A stretch of 64,000 nt of DNA from JAWWPG01 sp037719575 (GTDB taxonomy: Bacteria; Actinomycetota; Actinomycetes; Propionibacteriales; Nocardioidaceae). The stretch lies in assembly GCA_037719575.1 (NCBI GenBank), contig JBBJMF010000002.1, forward strand, positions 1 to 64,000, in the 5' to 3' direction. The translations under genes and the position numbers were made by a program. Every line of letters starts with the position of its first letter. The first letter of the stretch is position 1. The notes under the pieces are model-generated. The model searched no databases and had not been told where the DNA came from. It worked only from the letters and a program-made list of their open reading frames with translations. Below, one piece after another: positions 34,249 to 43,240 of the stretch.

Positions 34249-37200
34249 GCAGACCCTGGCGGCGGGCGACGGCAACCGCCTCCGTCCGGCTGGCCGCGCC
34301 CATCTTGGCCATGATGTTGGAGACGTGGACACTGACGGTCTTCGCGCTGATGAACAGGCCGCGGGCGATCTCACCGTTGCTGCGGCCGACGGCGACGAGC
34401 GCCAGCACCTCCTCCTCCCGCGGTGTCAGCGGAGCGTCCCGCGGTGACGAGGCCGGCTGACGAGCCTGGCCCACCCGGGTGCCGAGCCCACGCAGCTCGG
34501 CAAGCAGCGGCTCGGACCGAAGCGTGGTCGCCACCGTGCGGGCCCGGGAGATCTCCTCCGCCGCGTCGGCAGCGCGGCCAGTGGCCCGCAGGACCGCGGC
34601 CAACCGCACCCGTGAGCGGGCGGTCTCGTAGGCGTGACCGAACCGATCAAAAGCGCGCACCGCCGCCTGCCACCGCTCGACCAGCTCGGCTCGCGGGTCC
34701 GGTTCGACGCCGGTAAGCCAGCGCAGCCGGGCCTGCTCGGCCTCGGCCCGCACCAGCCAGGCGGCACCCTCGGGACCGAACCCACGGCCTCGCGCGACAT
34801 TCTGCGCGGCCACCTCTGCTGTCACCGCGGCCAGCGCCTCGCCACGATGGGCGAGGACTGCGCGCTCCGAGCCGCTCGCGTGGGTCGCCACCGAGCCGAG
34901 CTGGCCGAGCAGCAGGGTGTTCAGGCGGATCTGGGCCTGCCAGCTGGAGGTCTGCCACAGCGTCGACACGTCGGCGACGACGTCCGCAAGCACCCCCTCA
35001 GCGGCACCCAGGTCACCCGCCTGGCCGTGCAGCTCGATCGCGGCGCAGCCGCTGACGATCGCGACGAGGCCGTCGCGCGGCCACCACGGTCGCACCCGCG
35101 TCAGCACGTCGAGCCACTCCCGGCCACCCCGACCCGCGGCGATCTCGAGGCCGATCGACGCCAGCAGAGCCTCCGCCAGCTCCGGTGGCGACTCGCCCGT
35201 CATGTCGACGAGGTGGTCGGCGAGGTCCCAGTCACCGCTGACGTGGGCGACGACGGCAGCCATCGCGCGGGCGTCGAGACCATACGGACCCCAGGGGATC
35301 CCCGCCTGGCCGGCCCGCTGCCAGGTCAGCCGATACGCCTCCAGGGCCTGCGGCAGTCGCCCCATCTCGTAGTGGAGCCCCGCCAGGTCGTAGAGGCTGC
35401 GCAGCTCGGCCATGACCACCCCGCCGGAGCGCGCCTCAGCGATCGCCGCGAGGAGCGCCGCCTGGGACGCCTCGGGGTCAGCCGTTCGCTCCAGCCGGGC
35501 GAGCGTGGTGGCCGCGTCGGCGGCAATGTCGAGGCGTCCGAGACCCCGCGCGATCGCCTGGGCCTCCCCGGCCCATCGGGCGGCCTCGTCCCCGCGCGCG
35601 CGGTTGGCAGTGACGCGCGAGTGCACCGTCAGCACCTGTGCCCGCAGGGCGGTCGCCGCGCCGGCCGGGAGCAGCTCCATCGCCTCCGTGGTCAAGGCGA
35701 GCACATCCACCCTGTTGTCGGTCAGCATCGCGGTGCTCGCTACCGCGTAAAGCAGTCGAGCTCGGTCGGTGGGGTCGGCGTCGGGCGACAGGGAGCCGAG
35801 CTGGTCCTGGACGAGTGCGAGCGCCCGGAACAGGTGCCCCGCGGACACCGCAGCCGCGGACGCCCGCATCGCCAGGTCCACCTGGTCGATGGCACCGCCT
35901 GCTCCGTCCTCAGCGCTCACCGCCAGCGCGACCTCCGGGTCTGCGAGCAGCTCCAGCGCCTGCTCATAGTGCTTGGCCGCCTCGTCGGGCCCCCCGACCG
36001 TCATGGCCTCGTCTCCGGCCCGGACGCTGGCCCGGGTCGCGGTCGCGAGGTCGTGTGCCGCCCGGGCATGCCGGGCGAGCTCCGCGGCAGTGCCGGTAGA
36101 GTCACGCCCGGCCAGCGCCTTCGCGTAGGCGGCGTGCAGCCGCACGCGCTCACCAGGGAGGAGGTCGTCGTACACCGCCTCGCCGAGAAGGGCGTGCCGA
36201 AAGGCGTAGCCGTCCCCGCCGACCGGCACCAGCACGTTGGCGTCGACGGTGGCGCGCAGCGCGAGGTCGAGGTCCGTGCCCCGCAGCCCCGAGCCCGAGG
36301 CGAGCAGGTCGTGGGAGACCTGGCGCCCGGCGACCGACGCCGCCCGGACCGCGAGCCGGCCGACGTCGTCGAGCCGCTCCAGCCTGACCAGCAGCAGGTC
36401 GGCCAGCTCGGCCGGCAGCGCGCCGTCGCACTCGCCGGCCACCGCGACCAGCTCCTCCGCGAAGAACGGGTTCCCCTCGGCCCGGGCCACGATGCGCTGC
36501 ACCTCGCGCTCGGGAAGGGTCCGCGACTGCAGCGACGCGACGAGTGACCGCACGTCCGGCTCCGCCAGCCGGTCGACGTGGACCCGGCTGACGGTCGGCA
36601 GCCGGTGCCACTCCGCCAGCACCGGTCGCAGCGGATGGCGGCGGTTGAGGTCGTCGCTTCGGTACGACGCCACGACGGCGAGGGCAGGCGTAGCGGGACG
36701 GGTGAAGAGGAAGGTGATCAGCTCACGCGTCGACTGGTCGGCCCAGTGGACGTCCTCGACCACGAGCAGCAGCGGCGCGCTTCTCGACAGCTGCACGAGC
36801 GTCTGGTGCACCGCGTCGAACATCGCTGCCCGGTCGGTCGGCTCGGCGTTGGAGGAGGAGTCGGGCCCGGAGAGGGTACGGCGCGTCGGCAGCAGGCGGT
36901 CGATGACCGGACTGAGCTCGACGAGGGCGCGCGCCTGGTCGGGCGACTCGGCTGCCAGCCTGCCGAACGCCTCACTGAAGGGCAGGTAGGGAAGGGCACT
37001 GTCGCCGAAGTCGAGGCAGTGTCCGATGAGGACTCGCCAGCCGACATCCGTGGCCTGGCCCGCCAGCTCGGCGAGCAGCCGGCTCTTCCCGACACCGGCG
37101 TCGCCACTGACCAGCACCGTGCCTCCCGGGTCGCCACCGAGCCCGACAGCATCGGCGAGCAGGCGGAGGGTCTCCGCTCTCCCGACCAACGGGCTCAGGG

Positions 37201-37291
37201 CGACCTCGGGCGGCATACCCGCCATCATGGCGCCTACCACCGACAGGTCTGGCACCGACGGTCTGGCAACCGGCGCCTCCTGGGTGAGCAC
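34211..37291 (-). CDS. Large ATP-binding LuxR-family transcription regulator
   Basis: The 1026-residue protein has an N-terminal AAA/NACHT-like ATPase (Walker A SGDAGVGKS at 62-70; Walker B-like LLLVVEDVHWADQ near 180), a long alpha-helical, TPR-like middle region and a C-terminal LuxR-type helix-turn-helix (LTPREEEVLALVAVGRSNGE and VSVHVSNIMAKMGAASRTEAV, near 955-1010). It fits the LAL regulator family. GTG at 37291 is two bases after the stop of the small gene upstream, which favours coupling; ATG at 37228 with GGTGGTAGG upstream is an alternative. The signal and targets are unknown. Confidence 0.92.
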   Translation of the reverse strand: MLTQEAPVARPSVPDLSVVGAMMAGMPPEVALSPLVGRAETLRLLADAVGLGGDPGGTVLVSGDAGVGKSRLLAELAGQATDVGWRVLIGHCLDFGDSALPYLPFSEAFGRLAAESPDQARALVELSPVIDRLLPTRRTLSGPDSSSNAEPTDRAAMFDAVHQTLVQLSRSAPLLLVVEDVHWADQSTRELITFLFTRPATPALAVVASYRSDDLNRRHPLRPVLAEWHRLPTVSRVHVDRLAEPDVRSLVASLQSRTLPEREVQRIVARAEGNPFFAEELVAVAGECDGALPAELADLLLVRLERLDDVGRLAVRAASVAGRQVSHDLLASGSGLRGTDLDLALRATVDANVLVPVGGDGYAFRHALLGEAVYDDLLPGERVRLHAAYAKALAGRDSTGTAAELARHARAAHDLATATRASVRAGDEAMTVGGPDEAAKHYEQALELLADPEVALAVSAEDGAGGAIDQVDLAMRASAAAVSAGHLFRALALVQDQLGSLSPDADPTDRARLLYAVASTAMLTDNRVDVLALTTEAMELLPAGAATALRAQVLTVHSRVTANRARGDEAARWAGEAQAIARGLGRLDIAADAATTLARLERTADPEASQAALLAAIAEARSGGVVMAELRSLYDLAGLHYEMGRLPQALEAYRLTWQRAGQAGIPWGPYGLDARAMAAVVAHVSGDWDLADHLVDMTGESPPELAEALLASIGLEIAAGRGGREWLDVLTRVRPWWPRDGLVAIVSGCAAIELHGQAGDLGAAEGVLADVVADVSTLWQTSSWQAQIRLNTLLLGQLGSVATHASGSERAVLAHRGEALAAVTAEVAAQNVARGRGFGPEGAAWLVRAEAEQARLRWLTGVEPDPRAELVERWQAAVRAFDRFGHAYETARSRVRLAAVLRATGRAADAAEEISRARTVATTLRSEPLLAELRGLGTRVGQARQPASSPRDAPLTPREEEVLALVAVGRSNGEIARGLFISAKTVSVHVSNIMAKMGAASRTEAVAVARRQGLLSEPSAERRPPA

Positions 37292-37292
37292 G

Positions 37293-37472
37293 TCAGCTCA
37301 CGGCGGGGCGGCGGTGGTGGTACCGGCCCCAGATGCGGCGGCCCGGCGTCCACCGCGGGTGACGCCGCGGCTGGCTCGGGGCACGGTGGCGGTACTCCCG
37401 GGCCGCCTGCTCGCGACGGAACTCGACCTCGGACTCGAGGTACAGCTCGGCGATCAACCCATCCATCGACAT
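37293..37472 (-). CDS. Small basic protein (59 aa) coupled to the LuxR-type regulator
   Basis: ATG at 37472 has a very good AAGGAG site 7 bases upstream, the strongest in the neighbourhood. The product starts MSMDGLIAELYLESEVEFRR, an acidic amphipathic helix, and ends in an Arg/His-rich tail (RRIWGRYHHRRP). No family is recognised. Its stop is immediately followed by the GTG of the regulator, so translation of the two is probably linked. It may modulate the regulator, but this is only an inference from position. Confidence 0.65.
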   Translation of the reverse strand: MSMDGLIAELYLESEVEFRREQAAREYRHRAPSQPRRHPRWTPGRRIWGRYHHRRPAVS

Positions 37473-37660
37473 GGTCTGCTCCTTCGTAGGCTTCTGCTGA
37501 TGTCCTCGACGATGCCCGGCTAAGGGTGGTCGCCACATCGGCAGGAATCCCTATCTGTACGAAGCCGCTGACGAGGCGCCTTAGACGAACGCCGATTGGC
37601 CGGATGGGGAGGGTTCCAGCTGACGGGGTGGGTCCGTGCGGCCCAGCCCCACGCGCAGGG

Positions 37661-38875
37661 TCAGACGGACATGGCCCTGCCGAGGTTGTCGTCGAGCGCG
37701 GCAAGGAACTCCTCCGTGGTGAGCCACGGCTGGTCCGGGCCGACCAGGATTGCGAGGTCCTTCGTCATCTTGCCCTCCTCGACGGTCTCCACACAGACCC
37801 GTTCGAGGGTCTGCGCGAACTCGACGACATCGGGGGTGGCGTCCATCTTGCCGCGCTGCTCGAGCCCGCGGGTCCAGGCGAAGATCGACGCGATCGGGTT
37901 GGTCGACGTGGGTTTGCCCTGCTGGTGTTGACGATAGTGCCGCGTCACGGTGCCATGGGCGGCCTCTGCCTCGACCAAGCCGTCGGGGGTCATCAGAACC
38001 GACGTCATCAGGCCGAGTGACCCGAACCCCTGGGCGACCGTGTCCGACTGCACGTCACCGTCGTAGTTCTTGCAGGCCCAGACGTAGCCGCCCTCCCATT
38101 TCAGGGCGGCCGCCACCATGTCATCGATCAGCCGGTGCTCGTAGGTCAGCCCGGCCGCCTCGTAGTCGGTCTTGAACTCCGACTCGAAGACCTCCGCGAA
38201 CAGGTCCTTGAAGCGGCCGTCGTAGGCCTTGAGGATCGTGTTCTTCGTCGAGAGGTAGACGGGGAAGTCGCGCTCGAGGCCGTAGCGGAACGAAGCTCTC
38301 GCGAAGTCTCGAATCGAGTCGTCGAAGTTGTACATCGCCATGGCCACGCCACCACCGGTGAACTTCGCCACCTCGAACTCCATGGGCTCCCCGCCGTCGC
38401 TCGGCGCGTAGCTGATCGTCACCGTGCCCGGACCGGGCACCACGAAGTTCTGCGAGCGGTACTGGTCACCGTGGGCGTGACGGCCGATCACGATCGGCTT
38501 GGTCCATCCCGGGACGAGCCGCGGGATGTTGGAGATGACGATCGGCTCGCGGAAGATGACGCCGCCGAGGATGTTGCGGATGGTGCCGTTGGGCGACTTC
38601 CACATCTCCTTGAGGCCGAACTCCGCGACCCGGGCCTCGTCCGGGGTGATCGTCGCGCACTTCACGCCCACGCCGTGCGTCTTGATCGCGTTCGCGGCAT
38701 CGACGGTGACCTGGTCACCGGTCGCGTCGCGCCGCTCGATACCCAGGTCGTAGTACTCCAGGTCGAGGTCGAGGTACGGGTGGATGAGGCGGTCCTTGAT
38801 GAACTGCCAGATGATCCTGGTCATCTCGTCGCCGTCGAGCTCGACGATGGGGGTGGTCACCGTGATCTTGGCCAT
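37661..38875 (-). CDS. icd: NADP-dependent isocitrate dehydrogenase
   Basis: The 404-residue homodimeric-type enzyme oxidises isocitrate to 2-oxoglutarate with NADP in the TCA cycle. Marks are PIVELDGDEMTRIIW near the start, the substrate segment KSPNGTIRNILGG, NYDGDVQSDTVAQGFGSLG, and the cofactor region EAAHGTVTRHYRQH. This is the eukaryote-like short form, not the monomeric type common in some actinobacteria. ATG at 38875. The upstream gap carries a partial inverted repeat (see 38909). Confidence 0.96.
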   Translation of the reverse strand: MAKITVTTPIVELDGDEMTRIIWQFIKDRLIHPYLDLDLEYYDLGIERRDATGDQVTVDAANAIKTHGVGVKCATITPDEARVAEFGLKEMWKSPNGTIRNILGGVIFREPIVISNIPRLVPGWTKPIVIGRHAHGDQYRSQNFVVPGPGTVTISYAPSDGGEPMEFEVAKFTGGGVAMAMYNFDDSIRDFARASFRYGLERDFPVYLSTKNTILKAYDGRFKDLFAEVFESEFKTDYEAAGLTYEHRLIDDMVAAALKWEGGYVWACKNYDGDVQSDTVAQGFGSLGLMTSVLMTPDGLVEAEAAHGTVTRHYRQHQQGKPTSTNPIASIFAWTRGLEQRGKMDATPDVVEFAQTLERVCVETVEEGKMTKDLAILVGPDQPWLTTEEFLAALDDNLGRAMSV

Positions 38876-38908
38876 CAGCCGTGCTCCCGCGGTCGGCGTA
38901 CAGAATTG

Positions 38909-38922
38909 CTCGACATCAAGAT
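38909..38922. promoter_or_regulatory. Imperfect inverted repeat upstream of icd
   Basis: CTCGACATCAAGAT on the plus strand reads ATCTTGATGTCGAG toward icd, about 34 bases before its start. The halves CTTGA and TCGAG are nearly symmetric around TG. Elements of the TCTTGA-N2-TCAAGA type occur upstream of central-metabolism genes in actinobacteria, so this may be an operator or a promoter part. The match is imperfect. Confidence 0.35.
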
Positions 38923-38969
38923 ATGTCAGACCAGCGGATGGCCACAACCGACCCTCACGCGTCCGGGTC

Positions 38970-39440
38970 TCACACAAACCAGGTTGTCTCCTCGAACCTC
39001 AGCGCGCGGTCCAGCTTCAGGCGCGAGGCTCGGCTGACGCTGGTGGGGAGATCGGCCGGGTCGAACCATCCGACGTCGGTCGACTCGTCGTCGTTCACCC
39101 GGGCCGCACCGCCGAGCGGGCGGCAGCGGAAGCACAGATCGAGGAACTGGACGTTGTCGCCGTTCGCATAAGCCCGGGCGGGCTGCATCCAGACGCTCGT
39201 GAGCGCCCTCACCGAGACGAAGACCGCCGTCTCCTCCTCGACCTCGCGAACGACCGCCGCGGCCGGCTGCTCTCCCGGCTCGAGGATGCCACTCGGCAGA
39301 CTCCAACGTCCGTTCTCACTGCGCTGGTTGAGGAGAACCCGGCCCTCGTCGTCGAGAACGACACCCGTCACGCCGGCCATCGGCAGCAGGTCATGCCCGA
39401 TCTTCTCCCGCAGCCTCAAGACGAAGTCAGGGGTCGCCAC
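38970..39440 (-). CDS. NUDIX hydrolase
   Basis: The 156-residue protein has a NUDIX box beginning GILEPGEQPAAAVVREVEEE (G-x5-E-x7-REVxEE), in which the final conserved Gly is Ala. The N-terminal part TPDFVLRLREKIGHDLLPM is typical of a group of actinobacterial NUDIX proteins. It would hydrolyse a nucleoside diphosphate derivative; the exact substrate is unknown. GTG at 39440 is preferred by family start; GTG at 39491 would add 17 residues. It is divergent from mdh. Confidence 0.88.
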   Translation of the reverse strand: MATPDFVLRLREKIGHDLLPMAGVTGVVLDDEGRVLLNQRSENGRWSLPSGILEPGEQPAAAVVREVEEETAVFVSVRALTSVWMQPARAYANGDNVQFLDLCFRCRPLGGAARVNDDESTDVGWFDPADLPTSVSRASRLKLDRALRFEETTWFV

Positions 39441-39526
39441 CTGGCCCAGCGTAGGCAAGGCGCCGGCAGGAGAGCGCGCTGATACCGTCACCGGGTCGGC
39501 ATCGTCTCCGCGCGAAGGGCACCAAC

Positions 39527-40519
39527 GTGAGCACCTCCCCCGTCAAGGTCGCCGTCACCGGCGCCGCCGGCCAGATCGGCTACAGCCTGCTGTTCCGCCT
39601 CGCGAGCGGGTCCCTACTCGGCCCGGACACCCCGATCGAGCTGAGGCTGCTCGAGATCGCTCCGGCGCTGCAGACCCTCGAGGGGGTCGTGATGGAGCTC
39701 GACGACTGCGCGTTCCCGGCGCTCGCGGGAGTGGAGATCGGCGACGACGCAGACGTGCTGTTCGACGGCGTCGACCTGGCGCTGCTCGTCGGAGCGCGGC
39801 CACGCACCAAGGGCATGGAACGCGGTGACCTGCTCGAGGCGAACGGGGCGATCTTCACCGTCCAGGGCAGGGCGCTCAACGCGCACGCCGCGGACGACGT
39901 CCGGGTCGCGGTCACCGGCAACCCCGCCAACACGAACGCCCTGATCGCGATGGAGAACGCGCCGGACATTCCCCGCGAGCGCTTCTCCGCGCTCACTCGC
40001 CTCGACCACAACCGGGCGATCGCCCAGCTCACCGCCAAGACCGGTGCCTCGGTCAACGAGATCACGAAGATGACGATCTGGGGGAACCACTCCGCCACCC
40101 AGTACCCGGACCTGTTCCACGCCGAAGTGCGCGGCGCCAACGCCGCCGAGACGGTCGGCGACCGGGACTGGCTGGAGAACACGTTCATCCCCACCGTGCA
40201 GCGGCGTGGCGCCGAGATCATCGAGGCCCGCGGCGCGTCGAGCGCGGCCAGCGCCGCCTCCGCCACCATCGATGCCGCCCGGGACTGGCTGCTCGGCACG
40301 GCCGACGGCAACTGGACGTCGATGGCCGTCGTGTCGGACGGCTCGTACGACGTGCCCGAGGGGCTGATCTCGTCGTTCCCGGTCACCACGTCCGGCGGTG
40401 ACTGGTCGATCGTGCAGGGGCTCGACATCGACGAGTTCTCGCGCGGCCGCATCGACGCGAGCACCGCCGAGCTCGGTGAGGAGCGGGACGCGGTGCGGAC
40501 CCTCGGCCTGATCGGCTGA
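39527..40519 (+). CDS. mdh: Malate dehydrogenase
   Basis: The 330-residue enzyme interconverts malate and oxaloacetate with NAD. TGAAGQIGYSLLFRLASG at 11-28 is the cofactor loop. GNPANTNALI, the substrate Arg in LTRLDHNRA and the catalytic His in WGNHSATQYPD are all present. It belongs to the cytosolic-type MDH group common in actinobacteria. GTG start at 39527. A long perfect hairpin follows the stop. Confidence 0.97.
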   Translation: MSTSPVKVAVTGAAGQIGYSLLFRLASGSLLGPDTPIELRLLEIAPALQTLEGVVMELDDCAFPALAGVEIGDDADVLFDGVDLALLVGARPRTKGMERGDLLEANGAIFTVQGRALNAHAADDVRVAVTGNPANTNALIAMENAPDIPRERFSALTRLDHNRAIAQLTAKTGASVNEITKMTIWGNHSATQYPDLFHAEVRGANAAETVGDRDWLENTFIPTVQRRGAEIIEARGASSAASAASATIDAARDWLLGTADGNWTSMAVVSDGSYDVPEGLISSFPVTTSGGDWSIVQGLDIDEFSRGRIDASTAELGEERDAVRTLGLIG

Positions 40520-40531
40520 CGGCCCGCAACC

Positions 40532-40577
40532 AAGATCCGACCTGGAAGTGGCTCCAGCCACTTCCAGGTCGGATCTT
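40532..40577. terminator. Perfect 22-bp inverted repeat (terminator) after mdh
   Basis: The arms 40532-40553 and 40556-40577 are exact reverse complements of 22 bases, separated only by CC. The left arm begins AAGATCCGACCTGG. The right arm ends in ATCTT followed by one more T. In RNA a loop of several bases would open at the tip. It insulates mdh from the betaine island and marks the left edge of that island. Confidence 0.75.
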
Positions 40578-40662
40578 TGCGCTTGGGGGCAGTCCCAGAA
40601 TCTTGACATCGACGCCCCGCCGGCGTCACGCTTCTGCCATGATGTTTCGTATTGCGATATGT

Positions 40663-40680
40663 TGTTGCTTAATGAGCAAC
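40663..40680. promoter_or_regulatory. Candidate operator upstream of the dimethylglycine dehydrogenase/etf operon
   Basis: TGTTGCTTAATGAGCAAC contains an inverted repeat (TGTTGCT / AGCAACA, 5-base centre, extending to 40681). It lies 38 bases before the start at 40719. Similar 18-mers occur at 52430, 53328 and 61625, at the other promoters of the island. The nearby IclR gene at 52540-53337 is the natural candidate binder. Confidence 0.55.
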
Positions 40681-40718
40681 ACATCCTCGATGCTGATCTT
40701 CCGACTGAGCGACCGCTG

Positions 40719-43235
40719 ATGGCACCCGTTCCCGATCGCGCCCGAGCCGTGGTCATCGGAGCCGGCATCGTCGGTAACAGCCTCGTCTACCATCTGGCCC
40801 GGCTCGGATGGCGGGAGATCGTGCAGATCGACAAGGGCCCGCTCCCTAACCCCGGCGGTTCGACGGGGCACGCGTCCAACTTCATCTTCCCGGTCGACCA
40901 CTCCCGCGAGATCACCGACCTGACGCTCGACAGCATGAGGCAGTACAAGGAGCTCGGTGTGTTCACCGAGTCGGGCGGTTTCGAGGTCGCCCGTACCGCA
41001 GAGCGGATGGAGGAGCTGCGACGCAGGATGTCGTCGGCCAGGGCATGGGGTATCGAGTCCGAGCTGGTGACCCCCCAGCAGGTTGTCGAACGGGTCCCTT
41101 ACCTCGACCCCGGGGCCATCGTGGGTGCGTTCTGGACGCCTTCCGTCGGGGTGGTCGACTCTCTGCGGGCAGGCACCTTGATGCGGGAGCGGGCGCTCGA
41201 GATGGGCGCGTTGATCGTCGTACCCACGACGGAGGTCATCGGCCTGGACGTCGAGGACGGACGCGTCCGGCGGGTGCGAACCAGCACGGGAGACATCGAG
41301 GCCGAGGCGGTCGCGATCGCCTGCGGCGTGTGGAGCCCACGGATCGCAAGGATGGCCGGCGCGCATATCCCACTGACACCAGCCGTCCACCAGATGATCA
41401 GCGTGGGTCCGGTACCGGTGCTCGCCGCCCAGGAGGGTGAGATTTCCTTCCCCATCGTGCGGGACATGGACACGTTCTGCTACGAGCGGCAGCACGGCGC
41501 CGACATGGAGGTCGGATCGTACGCTCACCGGCCGATCCTGCACGACCCAGAGGAGATTCCTTCACTCGAGCAGGCAAGGCTCTCCCCCACCGAGCTGCCC
41601 TTCACGCCGGACGACTTCGACCAGCAGCTGGAGGAGGCACTCGAGCTGATGCCGGAGATCCTCGGCGACGAGCTGGCCGAGATCCGCTACGCCATCAACG
41701 GTCTCCTGTCTCTCACCCCCGACGGGGCACCGCTTCTGGGCGAGACGCCCGAGGTAGGAGGCCTGTGGTCGGCCGCCGCCGTCTGGGTCAAGGAAGGACC
41801 GGGTGTCGGCCGGGCCGTCGCCGAGTGGATGACTGGGGAGGTGCCAGAGATCGACCTGAGTCACTCCGACATCGCGCGCTTCTACCCACACCAGCAGACC
41901 CGTGCACACATCCGGGCCCGCACCGCAGAGGCCTTCAACAAGACATACGGCATCGTCCATCCCGCGGAGCAGTACCTCAGCGATCGTGGTCAGCGACTCG
42001 CGCCCATGCACGCGGCCGAGGTGGCGATGGGCGCGGTGTTCGTCGAGGCGGCCGGGTGGGAGCGTCCGATGTGGTACGAGTCGAACACTGGCCTTCTGGA
42101 CGAGTACGACGGCTTGGTGATGCCACGCGAGCACGAATGGGACTCACGGTGGTGGTCGCCCGTCATCAACGCAGAGCACTTGGCGATGCGCGACCGGGCA
42201 GGGATCATCGACCTGTCGGCGTTCGCGATCTTCGACGTGGTCGGACCCGGGTCTCTCGACGCCGTTCAACACATTGTCGTGGCTCAGGCCGACGTGGCAG
42301 TGGGACGCGTCGTCTACACACCGGTTCTCGACGATCGCGGCGGCTTCCGCTCCGACCTGACCTTCATGCGCCTCGCTCACGACCGCTTCCGGGTCGTGAC
42401 CGGCGGCGCGCACGGCATGGTGGACCGCAAATGGTTCGCCGACCGAATGCCGAAGGGCGGCACGGCGACGGTCGTGGACCTCACTTCGGCCTACACGACC
42501 ATCGGCCTGTGGGGTCCGAAGGCTCGCGCCATCCTCGGGTCCCTCACCCGCGACGACATCAGCCATGACGGCTTCGGCTTCGGCACCTGCAAGGACATCG
42601 AGACCGACTCGATGTCGGTGCTGGCGTCCCGGATCTCCTACGTCGGCGAGCCCGGCTGGGAGCTGCACGTCTCGATCGAGCAGGGTGCCCGACTGTGGCA
42701 GATGCTTCACGAGGCCGGTGCGCCGCATGGCGCGGTGCCGGTCGGCATCGGCGTCTACGGAACGACCGGACGGATCGAGAAAAGCTATCGGGCGTTCGGG
42801 TTCGAGCTCGACTCCGAGCGCTCCATCGTTGAGGCAGGCTTGCAGCGTCCGAAGGTCAAGGTGGCCGACTTCGTGGGACGTGAGGCTTACCTGAAGCAAC
42901 GTGCCGAGGACCCGAAGTCGGTGCTCTGCACGCTCGCGGTGGACAACCACACTTCCCGCTCCGGCATGAAGCGCTACATGCTCGGTGGTGAGCCGATCCT
43001 GACGTCCGATGGCGGGGTACTCACTGACGAGCACGGCCATCGCCCCTACGTCACCACGGCCGGGTCGGCACCGTCGCTCGGAAAGCACCTGCTGATGGCA
43101 TACCTGCCGCCCGCGCATGCCAGCGTGGGCAACGAGCTGTCCGTGTCCTTCATGGAGGAGCGATATCCCGTCACCGTGCTCTCCGCGGACGCGACTCCCG
43201 TGTTCGACCCGGCCAACGAGCGGATCAAGGGGTAA
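40719..43235 (+). CDS. FAD-dependent dimethylglycine/sarcosine dehydrogenase-like protein with GcvT domain
   Basis: The 838-residue protein has an N-terminal DAO-type FAD domain (GAGIVG at 14-19; GGSTGHASNF with His51 where related enzymes attach FAD), and a C-terminal folate-binding GcvT region from about residue 440 (WYESNTGLLDEYDG; RVVTGGAHGMVDRKWF; SYVGEPGWELHVS). This architecture is that of dimethylglycine and sarcosine dehydrogenases, which pass the methyl carbon to tetrahydrofolate and electrons to ETF. Genes for both ETF subunits follow directly. ATG at 40719 has a weak ribosome site. Dimethylglycine is the likely substrate because betaine genes surround it, but sarcosine or another N-methyl amine is possible. 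Confidence 0.88.
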   Translation: MAPVPDRARAVVIGAGIVGNSLVYHLARLGWREIVQIDKGPLPNPGGSTGHASNFIFPVDHSREITDLTLDSMRQYKELGVFTESGGFEVARTAERMEELRRRMSSARAWGIESELVTPQQVVERVPYLDPGAIVGAFWTPSVGVVDSLRAGTLMRERALEMGALIVVPTTEVIGLDVEDGRVRRVRTSTGDIEAEAVAIACGVWSPRIARMAGAHIPLTPAVHQMISVGPVPVLAAQEGEISFPIVRDMDTFCYERQHGADMEVGSYAHRPILHDPEEIPSLEQARLSPTELPFTPDDFDQQLEEALELMPEILGDELAEIRYAINGLLSLTPDGAPLLGETPEVGGLWSAAAVWVKEGPGVGRAVAEWMTGEVPEIDLSHSDIARFYPHQQTRAHIRARTAEAFNKTYGIVHPAEQYLSDRGQRLAPMHAAEVAMGAVFVEAAGWERPMWYESNTGLLDEYDGLVMPREHEWDSRWWSPVINAEHLAMRDRAGIIDLSAFAIFDVVGPGSLDAVQHIVVAQADVAVGRVVYTPVLDDRGGFRSDLTFMRLAHDRFRVVTGGAHGMVDRKWFADRMPKGGTATVVDLTSAYTTIGLWGPKARAILGSLTRDDISHDGFGFGTCKDIETDSMSVLASRISYVGEPGWELHVSIEQGARLWQMLHEAGAPHGAVPVGIGVYGTTGRIEKSYRAFGFELDSERSIVEAGLQRPKVKVADFVGREAYLKQRAEDPKSVLCTLAVDNHTSRSGMKRYMLGGEPILTSDGGVLTDEHGHRPYVTTAGSAPSLGKHLLMAYLPPAHASVGNELSVSFMEERYPVTVLSADATPVFDPANERIKG

Positions 43236-43240
43236 GGGGC

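Noticed and set aside
34634..36547. Long plus-strand open frame (637 codons) across the LuxR-type gene
   Set aside because: It lies antisense to a clear coding region, is Arg/Gly/Pro-rich and shows no family motif; high GC content opens such frames by chance.
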